Below are positions 9,839 through 17,490 of a stretch of 64,000 nucleotides of DNA, one piece after another (within the stretch, counting starts at the first letter, position 1; each line of letters starts with the position of its first letter). A program made the translations under genes and the position numbers. Below the pieces are notes generated by a model that was not told the origin of the DNA, searched no databases, and saw only the letters and a list, made by a program, of their open reading frames with translations. The stretch comes from Acidobacteriota bacterium (lineage in GTDB: Bacteria; Acidobacteriota; Thermoanaerobaculia; Multivoradales; Multivoraceae): assembly GCA_029263415.1 (NCBI GenBank), contig JAJCXN010000046.1:124001-188000 (forward strand). Reading direction: 5' to 3'.

Positions 9839-10395
9839 TAGCTACGACCTCCCTTCGCAGCAGCAGCGGCGCGTTCAGCATCCTTGGCCTTTTCTAAGAT
9901 GGCGAACTCAGCCTCATCAGCCGGACTCAGGATCCATTGCTCGAAGCGAAGAATGTAGAGCAGCACAAAAACCATAGGAAAGCCCCAAATGCCATACATC
10001 ATCCAAGCGGTGGGTTTGGGGAAAAACAACACCGAATCCTGGAGCGGGTCCACCATGAAACTGCTATATGAAAGGACCAGCGCAAGAAAGATCAACTCAA
10101 GCACGCCGCCGCAAATCCAGACCGTACGGCGTGCAGCGATCGGGCCACTCTTGCCCCCGCGCGCAAGAGACACGTCGATCAGGGCAATGAAGAAGGCGAT
10201 GACCAAAGCGCCGAAGGACCATGCCACCCAGAGCACCTCACTGTGTCGAGCAGCGGGATCGCCTCCTTGTTGCATGGTCGCAAAGTCGGGATGCGCAAGG
10301 CCCCGCTGGCTCGGTACTTCATCGAGAGTCGCGACGAACAACACAACTCCACACATCAGGATGAGCAATGCAAACAGAAGCTGGTAGCTCCGCAT
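9838..10395 (-). CDS. small four-helix membrane protein coupled to the symporter
   Basis: A 185-residue protein with predicted membrane spans at about 5-22, 56-76, 91-110 and 128-150 and a charged, Ala-rich C-terminal tail (KDAERAAAAAKGG). I do not recognise a named family. The gene is immediately upstream of the SSS symporter and overlaps it by one base, so a small accessory subunit is a reasonable guess, as some SSS carriers have small membrane partners; those are usually shorter than this. The start ATG has AAAGGA 7-8 bases upstream. It is divergent from the SprT-like gene with only 69 bases between starts. Confidence 0.75.
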   Translation of the reverse strand: MRSYQLLFALLILMCGVVLFVATLDEVPSQRGLAHPDFATMQQGGDPAARHSEVLWVAWSFGALVIAFFIALIDVSLARGGKSGPIAARRTVWICGGVLELIFLALVLSYSSFMVDPLQDSVLFFPKPTAWMMYGIWGFPMVFVLLYILRFEQWILSPADEAEFAILEKAKDAERAAAAAKGGRS

Positions 10396-10464
10396 CTATC
10401 AGTCCTTTCGAACAACTTAGGGGATCTGGCTGACGGTTTGAGGGCTGAGCGCTGAATCGTTCCA

Positions 10465-11373
10465 GTGACGGACCTGCGCGTCAAGCTGTTTCCCTCATCT
10501 TCAAAGCAACCACCGCGCTCGATAAGCTTCGCTCACCAGATGCTTAGCCAACAGCTCCCACTCCCGCTCGAAGCCCCGGAACAGGACCAGCACCACGCGT
10601 CCATCAGCGACGCGGATCGCGAACTTCAGTTCAAGCTGCTGCTCGCGGAGCTGTCGCAGGGACGAATCGTCGATATCCAGTTGACCAACAACCGCTCGAC
10701 CATTCTCAGCGCACGGCCGGTCAAAGACAAACAGCTCTCAAAACTGCCAGGCCTACCAAGGCAGGTTCGAGTTCGGATCCACCGCTGTTTCTTAGAAGCA
10801 AGCGACGACGTCCTGCACGCCGCCGCGGAATTTGCAAGCAAGCGCCTGACCAAGATCAAACGCCGCGAGGCGCTCGACGCCCTGCGCAACCATTTTGATC
10901 AACATGCACCTTCAAGCGAAGAGGCGCCAATACGACCGACCAGGTTGCACGGCCCCAAGGGCGCACATCACGACCTCGAGCCTTTGTTCGAGCGCCTCAA
11001 CCACGACTACTTCGACTCGTCCTTGAGTCTGACGGTGAGCTGGGGAGCACCGCCAAGGCGAAGGCGGCGAAGGCGACGCACTATCTTGCTCGGCTCATTC
11101 CACGATGAGTCGCAAACCATCCGCATTCACCCGGTGCTCGATCATCGCGAGGTACCGAGTTACGTGGTTGAGTCGGTGCTACACCACGAGATGGTGCACG
11201 CAGTAGTGCCAGCCGAGCGCCACGCCAATAGCACTCGACGACGCATCCACACTGCCGAGTTCCGGCGGCTGGAGCGAGAGTTCGAACAGCTCGAGCAAGC
11301 CGAAACTTGGCTGCAACGCCACCTGTTCAAGCGAATGGGTAGGCTTGAGCGTGAGCAAGAACGCCAGCGCTGA
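10465..11373 (+). CDS. SprT-like zinc metalloprotein
   Basis: A 302-residue protein whose C-terminal half is a SprT-like domain: the HExxH zinc site is HEMVH at 241-245 with a candidate third ligand in RIHTAEF (His near 262). Just before it is ILLGSFHDESQTIRIHPVLDHREVPSYVVESVLHHE, the usual SprT strand-helix arrangement. Eukaryotic SPRTN cuts DNA-protein crosslinks; bacterial members are poorly known. The N-terminal 150 residues (LLLAELSQGRIVDIQLTNNRSTILSARPV, then LPRQVRVRIHRCFLEAS) form a separate unit. An Arg run at about 198-205 could bind nucleic acid. The GTG start is uncertain; ATG at 10540 is an alternative. Confidence 0.82.
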   Translation: MTDLRVKLFPSSSKQPPRSISFAHQMLSQQLPLPLEAPEQDQHHASISDADRELQFKLLLAELSQGRIVDIQLTNNRSTILSARPVKDKQLSKLPGLPRQVRVRIHRCFLEASDDVLHAAAEFASKRLTKIKRREALDALRNHFDQHAPSSEEAPIRPTRLHGPKGAHHDLEPLFERLNHDYFDSSLSLTVSWGAPPRRRRRRRRTILLGSFHDESQTIRIHPVLDHREVPSYVVESVLHHEMVHAVVPAERHANSTRRRIHTAEFRRLEREFEQLEQAETWLQRHLFKRMGRLEREQERQR

Positions 11374-11426
11374 GCCACAGCGCCGGTGTTCTTCTCTAGG
11401 CTCTCATAAGCCTCTGCTCTTTGAGC

Positions 11427-11480
11427 TGAGACGCCCTAGTGGGCCGAGACAGCCTAGTGCGCTGAGACGCCTAGCTGGCT
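11427..11480. repeat. three tandem copies of an 18-bp repeat between sprT-like gene and infC
   Basis: Units at 11427-11444, 11445-11462 and 11463-11480 read TGAGACGCCCTAGTGGGC, CGAGACAGCCTAGTGCGC and TGAGACGCCTAGCTGGCT. The last unit runs into the infC stop codon. The region lies between two convergent genes. On the minus strand the unit reads roughly CACTAGGGCGTCTCAG, which resembles the repeat upstream of relA. Confidence 0.7.
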
Positions 11481-12117
11481 ACGCTTGGCCAGCATCGTTG
11501 GCTGTGTCTTCGGCAGCACTTTCGCCGGCTTCTATTGCCTTCAACTTCGCTTCGTATTCGGCAGCCTTTTGCGGGTTTGGCGCAACGATCATCGTCATTT
11601 GCCGACCCTCGAGACCAGAGCGGGATTCGATGTCCGCCATCGGGTCGAGCGCCTTGGTGACATTGTCCAGGATCTGCACACCTAGCTCTGGGCGGCGGAG
11701 CTGACGGTAGCGAAAGAAGATCGTGACCTTAACCTTCTTGCCTTCCTTCAAAAAACGCTCAGCTCGCTTCGTCTTGATGCCGAAGTCATGCGGATCGATC
11801 GTTGGACGGTACTTGACCTCCTTGATCTCGATCGTGGTGGACTTCTTCTTCGATTCTTTCGCCTTCTTGTCGCGCTCGAACTTGGCTTTTCCCCAATCGA
11901 GAATCTTGACGACAGGCGGATCGGCGGTCGGGCCCACTTCGACAAGGTCGAGGCTGATGGCCTGCGCGCGTTCGCGCGCTTCTTCGATCGGTACGACGCC
12001 GATCTGTTCTCCATCCGCGCCGATAAGGCGGACAGGACTCTTCCTAATTCTGTGGTTGATACGGGGTTCGCTGTCATCCCTTTGCGGGATGAACCGTCCA
12101 CCTCTTGGCCTACGAAT
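11479..12117 (-). CDS. infC: translation initiation factor IF-3, AUU start
   Basis: IF-3 binds the 30S subunit, checks the start codon and blocks premature 50S joining. The frame encodes 212 residues: an N-domain (EPRINHRIRKSPVRLIGADG through LDLVEVGPTADPPVVKI) and a C-domain (KVKVTIFFRYRQLRRPELG), with an acidic tail ending NDAGQA. No ATG, GTG or TTG occurs between the in-frame stop at 12132-12130 and residue 61, but ATT at 12117 follows AAGGAG by 7 bases, exactly the AUU start known for infC. In E. coli that codon lets IF-3 repress its own synthesis. Unusually, rpmI and rplT do not follow; the next gene is convergent. Confidence 0.95.
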   Translation of the reverse strand: MRRPRGGRFIPQRDDSEPRINHRIRKSPVRLIGADGEQIGVVPIEEARERAQAISLDLVEVGPTADPPVVKILDWGKAKFERDKKAKESKKKSTTIEIKEVKYRPTIDPHDFGIKTKRAERFLKEGKKVKVTIFFRYRQLRRPELGVQILDNVTKALDPMADIESRSGLEGRQMTMIVAPNPQKAAEYEAKLKAIEAGESAAEDTANDAGQA

Positions 12118-12351
12118 TCCAGTTCTCCTTCAACTAGTTATCTCCTAAATGGGAAACTGTATTTGTGGCCGCGTCCTACACGGAGCGCGGGCCCTCTCCT
12201 ACCATTGCTAAAGCAGAAGAGCAGGAGCCTTCCAGATGCACTGGGCTTTTGCAAGGAGCGTAACGGTCGAATGCACTCTCGCGGCTCGCGAGAAGGCGGG
12301 CGGCACCCGGGTCGGTCTGGCCGCTAGCTGCGCTTCAGCGTGGCTCCACCG
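12118..12351 (-). promoter_or_regulatory. 234-base infC leader with hairpins
   Basis: The gap between the MerR-TPR stop and the infC AUU holds AAGGAG at 12129-12124 or thereabouts, just before the start. Farther up is a perfect hairpin with arms TCTCGCG and CGCGAGA around a 3-base loop (12277-12293). A second, imperfect GC stem lies between about 12166 and 12192 (GGCC.CGCG against CGCGGCC). No T-run follows either, so they are more likely leader structures than terminators. No promoter boxes are convincing. Confidence 0.45.
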
Positions 12352-13458
12352 CTAATCTCGAGTCACCCGTCGATAGCTCTGCAAGCAGCGCAGCGCGGCA
12401 GCCCGTTCCCCACGAATCTCGTAAAGACGCGCTAGGTTGTAGTAAGCGTCTGAGTACATTGGATCTGTGAGCAGCGTCTGGGTGTACCTTTGAACTGCCC
12501 GCTCGTGCTGGCCGAGGTCCTCGAGTACTACCGCTAGATTGAAGTGCGCCGTAGCACTCGTTGCGTCCGTCTCGAGAGCAAGTGCGTAGTGCACTCGTGC
12601 CTGGTGTAGGTCACCGCGCTCGTGCAGCAGCCGACCAAGATCGATCTGCGCGTCCACCAACTCTGGGTCTAGTCGAAGAGCATCGTTGTACGCCGCGACT
12701 GCTCCAGACTCGCCGGCAAGCTCAAGCTCACGTGCCTTCTGGTACCACTCGCGCGCGCCGAAATCGCGACTTCTTCGATCTTCGAAGGCGAGCACATTGA
12801 GAGGCACCGGCCCGGGGTCAGCAGGGTGCGAGTAATCGAGTTCACCCGAAGCACTGCTCTCGGGGATCGCCACGTCGAGAGGCCACAACGAGTGCGTCGA
12901 GGCGAAATCAAACATTTGCTGCCCGCTCTCAGCGTCCCAAGTGCCGTCGTCGTCGCGAATGATCACCTTCTTGCCGTGTCCAATCAGGCGCAGCGCAAGG
13001 GGCGAATTGCCCGGCGGCAAGCGGCGCTTAAGGGAAGCAAACGCGGCTCGGATCCTACGGTCAGGCACCTCATTGCGGCGCAGCTCCTGCGCTGAACGCA
13101 GTAGTTGAACGTCGTTGTAGCTGTAGCGGGCCGCGGTGTGCGCACGCTGCCGATCAACCGGTGGTGCCTCAACAGCGGCTTCAGGCTGAATCGCATTCAC
13201 CTGCGCGTGGTGCGTTGCAACAGGAGTCGACTCGACACTCCGGCTTGCAGCCGGAATGGGCGCCAGCAGCGGCTCACCCAGCCACTGCCTGACCTCTCGT
13301 TGCTTGACCCCGAGCATGCTGAGCACTTCGCGGGACGTATAGCGGGGCCAGGTGTGATCTCCGCTTGAACCCAGCCTAAGGATCGATGGGTCCTCTTCAG
13401 CCAGTCCTTCTGTCGGCCCGGGCCGAGACGGGCCGCCGCGAGAGCCGAAGCGCGACAC
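12352..13458 (-). CDS. MerR-like HTH protein with C-terminal TPR repeats
   Basis: A 368-residue soluble protein. Residues ~40-60 (YTSREVLSMLGVKQREVRQWL) look like the first half of a MerR winged helix, and ~109-148 (ARYSYNDVQLLRSAQELRRNEVPDRRIRAAFASLKRRLP) like its second half, separated by a Pro/Ala-rich linker. Residues ~235-365 hold about four TPR units (DAQIDLGRLLHERGDLHQARVHY; ATAHFNLAVVLEDLGQHERAV; SDAYYNLARLYEIRGERAAAL). Probably a DNA-binding regulator with a protein-interaction arm; target unknown. It lies between infC and ku, 23 bases downstream of the ku stop, so it could be co-transcribed with ku. Confidence 0.75.
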   Translation of the reverse strand: MSRFGSRGGPSRPGPTEGLAEEDPSILRLGSSGDHTWPRYTSREVLSMLGVKQREVRQWLGEPLLAPIPAASRSVESTPVATHHAQVNAIQPEAAVEAPPVDRQRAHTAARYSYNDVQLLRSAQELRRNEVPDRRIRAAFASLKRRLPPGNSPLALRLIGHGKKVIIRDDDGTWDAESGQQMFDFASTHSLWPLDVAIPESSASGELDYSHPADPGPVPLNVLAFEDRRSRDFGAREWYQKARELELAGESGAVAAYNDALRLDPELVDAQIDLGRLLHERGDLHQARVHYALALETDATSATAHFNLAVVLEDLGQHERAVQRYTQTLLTDPMYSDAYYNLARLYEIRGERAAALRCLQSYRRVTRD

Positions 13459-13481
13459 GTTAGTCCCGCCAACCGATCGAA

Positions 13482-14369
13482 TCAGCCACTCGCCGCCTTC
13501 TTTCTCGTCGCGGTCTTCTTGGCTTTCGTTTTGGTCTTGCGCGCTGCCTTCTTCGCTGGCTTGCGACCATCCTTCTTCGACCCTGCCGACTTGATTGAGT
13601 CGGCCCCGAGAGAAGCCTTGAGCGCCTCCATCAGATCGATGATCTCAGCCTTGGGTGCGTCGTCGATCGCCGCCACCACTTCGGCGCCATCGATCTTCTG
13701 TTGGATGGCGTCGAGCAACCGCGCTCTCACCTCGTCTTCGTACTTCTCGGGTTGAAACTCGTCGTTGGCGATCTGCTCAATCAACTGAATCGCCAACTCA
13801 AGCTCGCCTGGCTGCACTTCACCCTGTTCCTCGATCGGCACTTCTGAGAAGGAACGGATCTCGTCGTGGTAATGCATCTGCTGCATCAGCAGGCCTTCTT
13901 CGAACGGTCTGATCATCACCAGGTACTGCTTGCCGCGCGCCGCGTACCTCGCCAACGCGCAACGGCCGGTGTGCAGCATGGCTTCACCCAGCAGGTGATA
14001 CGCCCGCTCTCCGCCAGTCTCAGGCCCCAAGAAGTACGTGCTAGTGAAATGGATCGGGTCGACCTCAACCAACGGGACGAACTCCGTGATGGCGATCGCC
14101 GGAGCGGTCCGCTCCATCATCGCTTTGATCTCTTCGTTGGTAAAGGTGACGTATTGACCCTTGGCGAATTCATAGCCTTTGACCATGGACTTGCGCTCAA
14201 CCACCTCACCGGAATTGGTGTTGATGTACTGCTGCTTGACCCGCGTGCTATCGGAAGAGTCGAGCATATTGAAGCGCACGGACTTCGAGTGGTCGGTGGT
14301 CGCGTAGAGCTTCACCGGAATCGAAACCAGTCCGAACGAGATGTTTCCTGTGCCGATTGGACGAGCCAT
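13482..14369 (-). CDS. ku: non-homologous end-joining protein Ku
   Basis: A 295-residue Ku core: MARPIGTGNISFGLVSIPVKLY at the start, then the beta-barrel and bridge region (YLGPETGGERAYHLLGEAMLHTGR, RGKQYLVMIRPFEEGLLMQQMHY) and EYE-type helix EPEKYEDEVRARLL. Bacterial Ku forms a homodimeric ring around broken DNA ends and recruits LigD. The last ~35 residues are a Lys/Arg-rich tail (KKDGRKPAKKAARKTKTKAK), as in Ku proteins that bind DNA through an extended C-terminus. It is divergent from ligD with 196 bases between starts, so the two may share control. Confidence 0.96.
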   Translation of the reverse strand: MARPIGTGNISFGLVSIPVKLYATTDHSKSVRFNMLDSSDSTRVKQQYINTNSGEVVERKSMVKGYEFAKGQYVTFTNEEIKAMMERTAPAIAITEFVPLVEVDPIHFTSTYFLGPETGGERAYHLLGEAMLHTGRCALARYAARGKQYLVMIRPFEEGLLMQQMHYHDEIRSFSEVPIEEQGEVQPGELELAIQLIEQIANDEFQPEKYEDEVRARLLDAIQQKIDGAEVVAAIDDAPKAEIIDLMEALKASLGADSIKSAGSKKDGRKPAKKAARKTKTKAKKTATRKKAASG

Positions 14370-14565
14370 AAGCTCAATCTTACCATGGAGTTACGGCGAA
14401 CTCCTGACGACAGAAAGTGCGCCTCACCCAACTGCACTGCGATCCTGCAACAGCATCCCAGGAAGCTGTTCTCAAAAGTGGAGCCCCCCACTCCAACTCG
14501 CTCGGACGGCGACCAAGCATCCGACCGCAAGCGCTGGCTGTTCGACGGTTAGGCTATGGGCGACC

Positions 14566-17226
14566 ATGCCTATTGACCGCCTTATCGAATACCGCCGCAA
14601 ACGCACCGACGGCACGATCGAGCCCTTTGGTGACGAACGACCGACGGCGCCCTCCAACGACAAGCACCACCACGGTTTGTTTGTCGTCCAACTGCATCAT
14701 GCCCGTCGCACTCACTACGATCTGCGCTTGGAGCTGGACGGCGTACTGGTCTCTTGGGCCGTGCCCAAGGGGTTCTGTTTGGATCCGGAGGAGAAACGAT
14801 TCGCCGTGCAGACCGAGGATCATCCACTCGAATACGGCGACTTCGAAGGAGTTATCCCAGAAGGCAACTACGGCGCAGGCGCGATGATCGTCTGGGACCG
14901 CGGCGTGTGGATCTCAATCACCGACCCCTGGGAGGGGTTTAGGTCCGGCAAACTGCTGTTTGAACTGCGCGGCTTCAAGTTGCGGGGCGTCTGGACCATG
15001 TTTCGCATCAAGCCGCCCGCCATTCATCGGGGCAAGCAAAAAGATGACGGCAAGAACTGGCTGATGATGAAGAAGCCTGATGGCTTCTCCCGGCTGCCCG
15101 GCGATGCCGGATTCGTGTTCGACGAAACCTCGGTTTTGTCCGGTCTCTCAGGACCCGAACTCGGCGAGGGCTCCAAGCGCCTCGAAGCGGTTCATCGGTC
15201 GATCAAGAAGAGCAAGGCCTCGAAGCCGGGAACCCCGGTGGATCCTCGCACGCTGGATCTACAACTTGCCCAGAACGGCGACCAGCCATCCGACCGCAGG
15301 GGCTGGCTGTTCGAGATCAAGTACGACGGCTACCGGCTGGTGGCGGCAAAGTCGGGTGCTGACCCTTACCTGCGCTATCGCAACGGTCACGACGCGACCC
15401 ACCTATTTCCTGAGATCGCTCGCACGTTGCGCAACCTACCGGTTGACCGCGTCGTGATCGACGGCGAGGTGATTGTGCCCGGCCTGGACGGCAAGCCAAG
15501 TTTCAACGGCCTCCAGCAACGGGCATTGCTCTCGCGATCGACCGACATCGAGCGTGCATCGATCCAATCGCCAGCTTCGTTGTTCGCCTTCGATCTTCTC
15601 GAAGTCGATGGCACAGACCTGCGCGCGCTACCATTGATTGAACGCAAGGCTTTGCTGCAACAGCTGTTGCCCACTGCGGGGCCGGTCCGCTACTGCGAGC
15701 ACATCGAGACCATCGGCAAGGCGTTCTACGCTCAAGTCGAGCAAATGGGCCTCGAGGGCATGATGGGCAAGCGCGCCTCCTCGCGCTACCTGGGCGGCCG
15801 TTCTGAGAGTTGGCTGCGCTACCGAGTCGAGCACACCGGCGACTTCGTGATCGTTGGCTACAGCCTGCCCAAGGCCAGTCGCAAAGGCTTCGGCGCACTC
15901 CACCTCGGGCTCTACGGCGACGGCGACGGCGACGGCGACGTGGAAACGCTGCACTACCTCGGTCGGGTGGGTACCGGCTTCTCCAATCAACTGCTCGACG
16001 AGTTGGGTGGGGTCCTGGAATCGATCCACGACGACGCCGTGCTCGACCAACTGGACTGCGACCTACCCTCGGGCGATCGGCACCGGTGGGTCTCACCGCG
16101 TGTGGTGTGTGAGATTCGATTCAAAGAGCGCACCAAAGCGGGCATGTTGCGCCACCCGGTGTTCTTGAGTTTGCGCACCGACAAAGAACCACGGCATTGC
16201 ACCTTAACCAGCGCTCTACCAGGCGCCCCCGCGCCACCAGACAGCGGCAAGGCCGCATTCAACTCGCCGGGGGTGCAGAGCACAACAGGCCCAGACGGGC
16301 CCGGTGAACGGTCCGCTCCGATCCCGGCACCTGCCCCGGTCCCTGAGAAAGTCACGTTCAGCAACCGCGACAAGATTTTCTGGCCCGAAGACCACTACAC
16401 AAAAGGCGACCTGATCGACTACTACCGCGCAATCGCACCTTGGATTCTGCCGTACCTGAAGGATCGTCCCGTGGTACTGACGCGCTATCCAGATGGAATC
16501 CACGGCAAGTCTTTCTTCCAAAAGAACGCACCTGACTTTGCGCCGGAGTGGATCCAGACCGTCACCATTCATAGTGAAGGAAGTCAACGCGACATCGACT
16601 ACTTTGTATGCAACGACGAAGACACTCTGCTGTACCTGGCCAATCTCGGCACCATTCCACTGCATGTTTGGTCCAGCCGGGTCGAGACCATCGACCGACC
16701 TGACTGGAGCGTGATCGACCTCGACCCGAAGGATGCACCGTTCGCACACGTCATTCGTCTCGCTCGCGAGATCAAGAAACTGTGCGACGAACTCGGCCTG
16801 CCGACCTACGTCAAGACCTCTGGATCCACCGGTCTCCACGTGCTGGTGCCCCTAGGGCAGCAACTCGACTTTCGCGGATCTCGCACCCTGGCGGAGCTAA
16901 TCGCCCGTCTAGTGGTGGAACGCAACGCCGAGATCGCAACCGTAGCCAGGGCGCTGAGTGATCGAGAGGGCAAGGTCTACATCGACTATGGGCAAAACGG
17001 CTGGGGCAAGTTGATCGTGGCACCGTTTTGCCTCAGGCCGAACATCGCAGCTCCGGTTTCCGCCACGCTCAAGTGGACCGAAGTACGCAAGGGACTCACC
17101 ATTCAGAAACACAACCTCAAGACCGTGCCCAAGCGAATGAAGAAACTCAAGGCCGACCCCTTCCTCGACGTGCTCGAAGGAGATGTTCCAAATCTCACCA
17201 AGCTCATGGCGGGTAGCCAGACCTAG
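14566..17226 (+). CDS. ligD: multifunctional DNA ligase D (phosphoesterase-ligase-polymerase)
   Basis: An 886-residue end-joining enzyme with the domain order phosphoesterase, ligase, polymerase, as in Pseudomonas. The 3'-phosphoesterase (about 30-175) has HHARRTHYDLRLE and EGVIPEGNYGAG. The ATP-dependent ligase (about 228-540) has FEIKYDGYR, with Lys252 the adenylated residue, then DGEVIVP and GMMGKRASSRY. The primase/polymerase (about 595-880) has WPEDHYTKGDLIDYY and VIDLDPKD with metal-binding Asps. I chose ATG 14566 by homology of MPIDRLIEYRRKR; the open frame upstream to 14341 overlaps ku and is not LigD-like. A GDGDGDGD stretch near residue 450 comes from a hexamer repeat. Confidence 0.95.
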   Translation: MPIDRLIEYRRKRTDGTIEPFGDERPTAPSNDKHHHGLFVVQLHHARRTHYDLRLELDGVLVSWAVPKGFCLDPEEKRFAVQTEDHPLEYGDFEGVIPEGNYGAGAMIVWDRGVWISITDPWEGFRSGKLLFELRGFKLRGVWTMFRIKPPAIHRGKQKDDGKNWLMMKKPDGFSRLPGDAGFVFDETSVLSGLSGPELGEGSKRLEAVHRSIKKSKASKPGTPVDPRTLDLQLAQNGDQPSDRRGWLFEIKYDGYRLVAAKSGADPYLRYRNGHDATHLFPEIARTLRNLPVDRVVIDGEVIVPGLDGKPSFNGLQQRALLSRSTDIERASIQSPASLFAFDLLEVDGTDLRALPLIERKALLQQLLPTAGPVRYCEHIETIGKAFYAQVEQMGLEGMMGKRASSRYLGGRSESWLRYRVEHTGDFVIVGYSLPKASRKGFGALHLGLYGDGDGDGDVETLHYLGRVGTGFSNQLLDELGGVLESIHDDAVLDQLDCDLPSGDRHRWVSPRVVCEIRFKERTKAGMLRHPVFLSLRTDKEPRHCTLTSALPGAPAPPDSGKAAFNSPGVQSTTGPDGPGERSAPIPAPAPVPEKVTFSNRDKIFWPEDHYTKGDLIDYYRAIAPWILPYLKDRPVVLTRYPDGIHGKSFFQKNAPDFAPEWIQTVTIHSEGSQRDIDYFVCNDEDTLLYLANLGTIPLHVWSSRVETIDRPDWSVIDLDPKDAPFAHVIRLAREIKKLCDELGLPTYVKTSGSTGLHVLVPLGQQLDFRGSRTLAELIARLVVERNAEIATVARALSDREGKVYIDYGQNGWGKLIVAPFCLRPNIAAPVSATLKWTEVRKGLTIQKHNLKTVPKRMKKLKADPFLDVLEGDVPNLTKLMAGSQT
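15915..15941 (+). repeat. GGCGAC hexamer microsatellite inside ligD
   Basis: Four consecutive GGCGAC copies encode Gly-Asp repeats in a surface loop of the ligase OB domain. Because the unit is six bases, changes in copy number would keep the frame. Confidence 0.7.
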
Positions 17227-17490
17227 CCACCGTGCGTGCTACAGTTCACACAGAAGGCCAGTGCACGACCCTCCTCAACCCTACTATCGCCCTCGGGCGC
17301 TTGCGACGGCAATGCCTGCGTCGCCAGCCTCTTGCTGCACACGGTCCGTGCGCAAGATGCCACCCGACTCGCGATCCGCACCGGTGATACCGGCCAATCG
17401 ATGCAGTGCACGTGCGCACGATGCCTCCCACGCACTCCGTCGATGCGACGCTAGCGCGCACCTCCAGATCAACTTCCGAGGCCCCCTGTT

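Noticed and set aside
13866-14552. 228-codon plus-strand frame
   Set aside because: It is opposite to ku for most of its length and shows no family character; only its last codons match ligD, which is reported as a repeat remnant.
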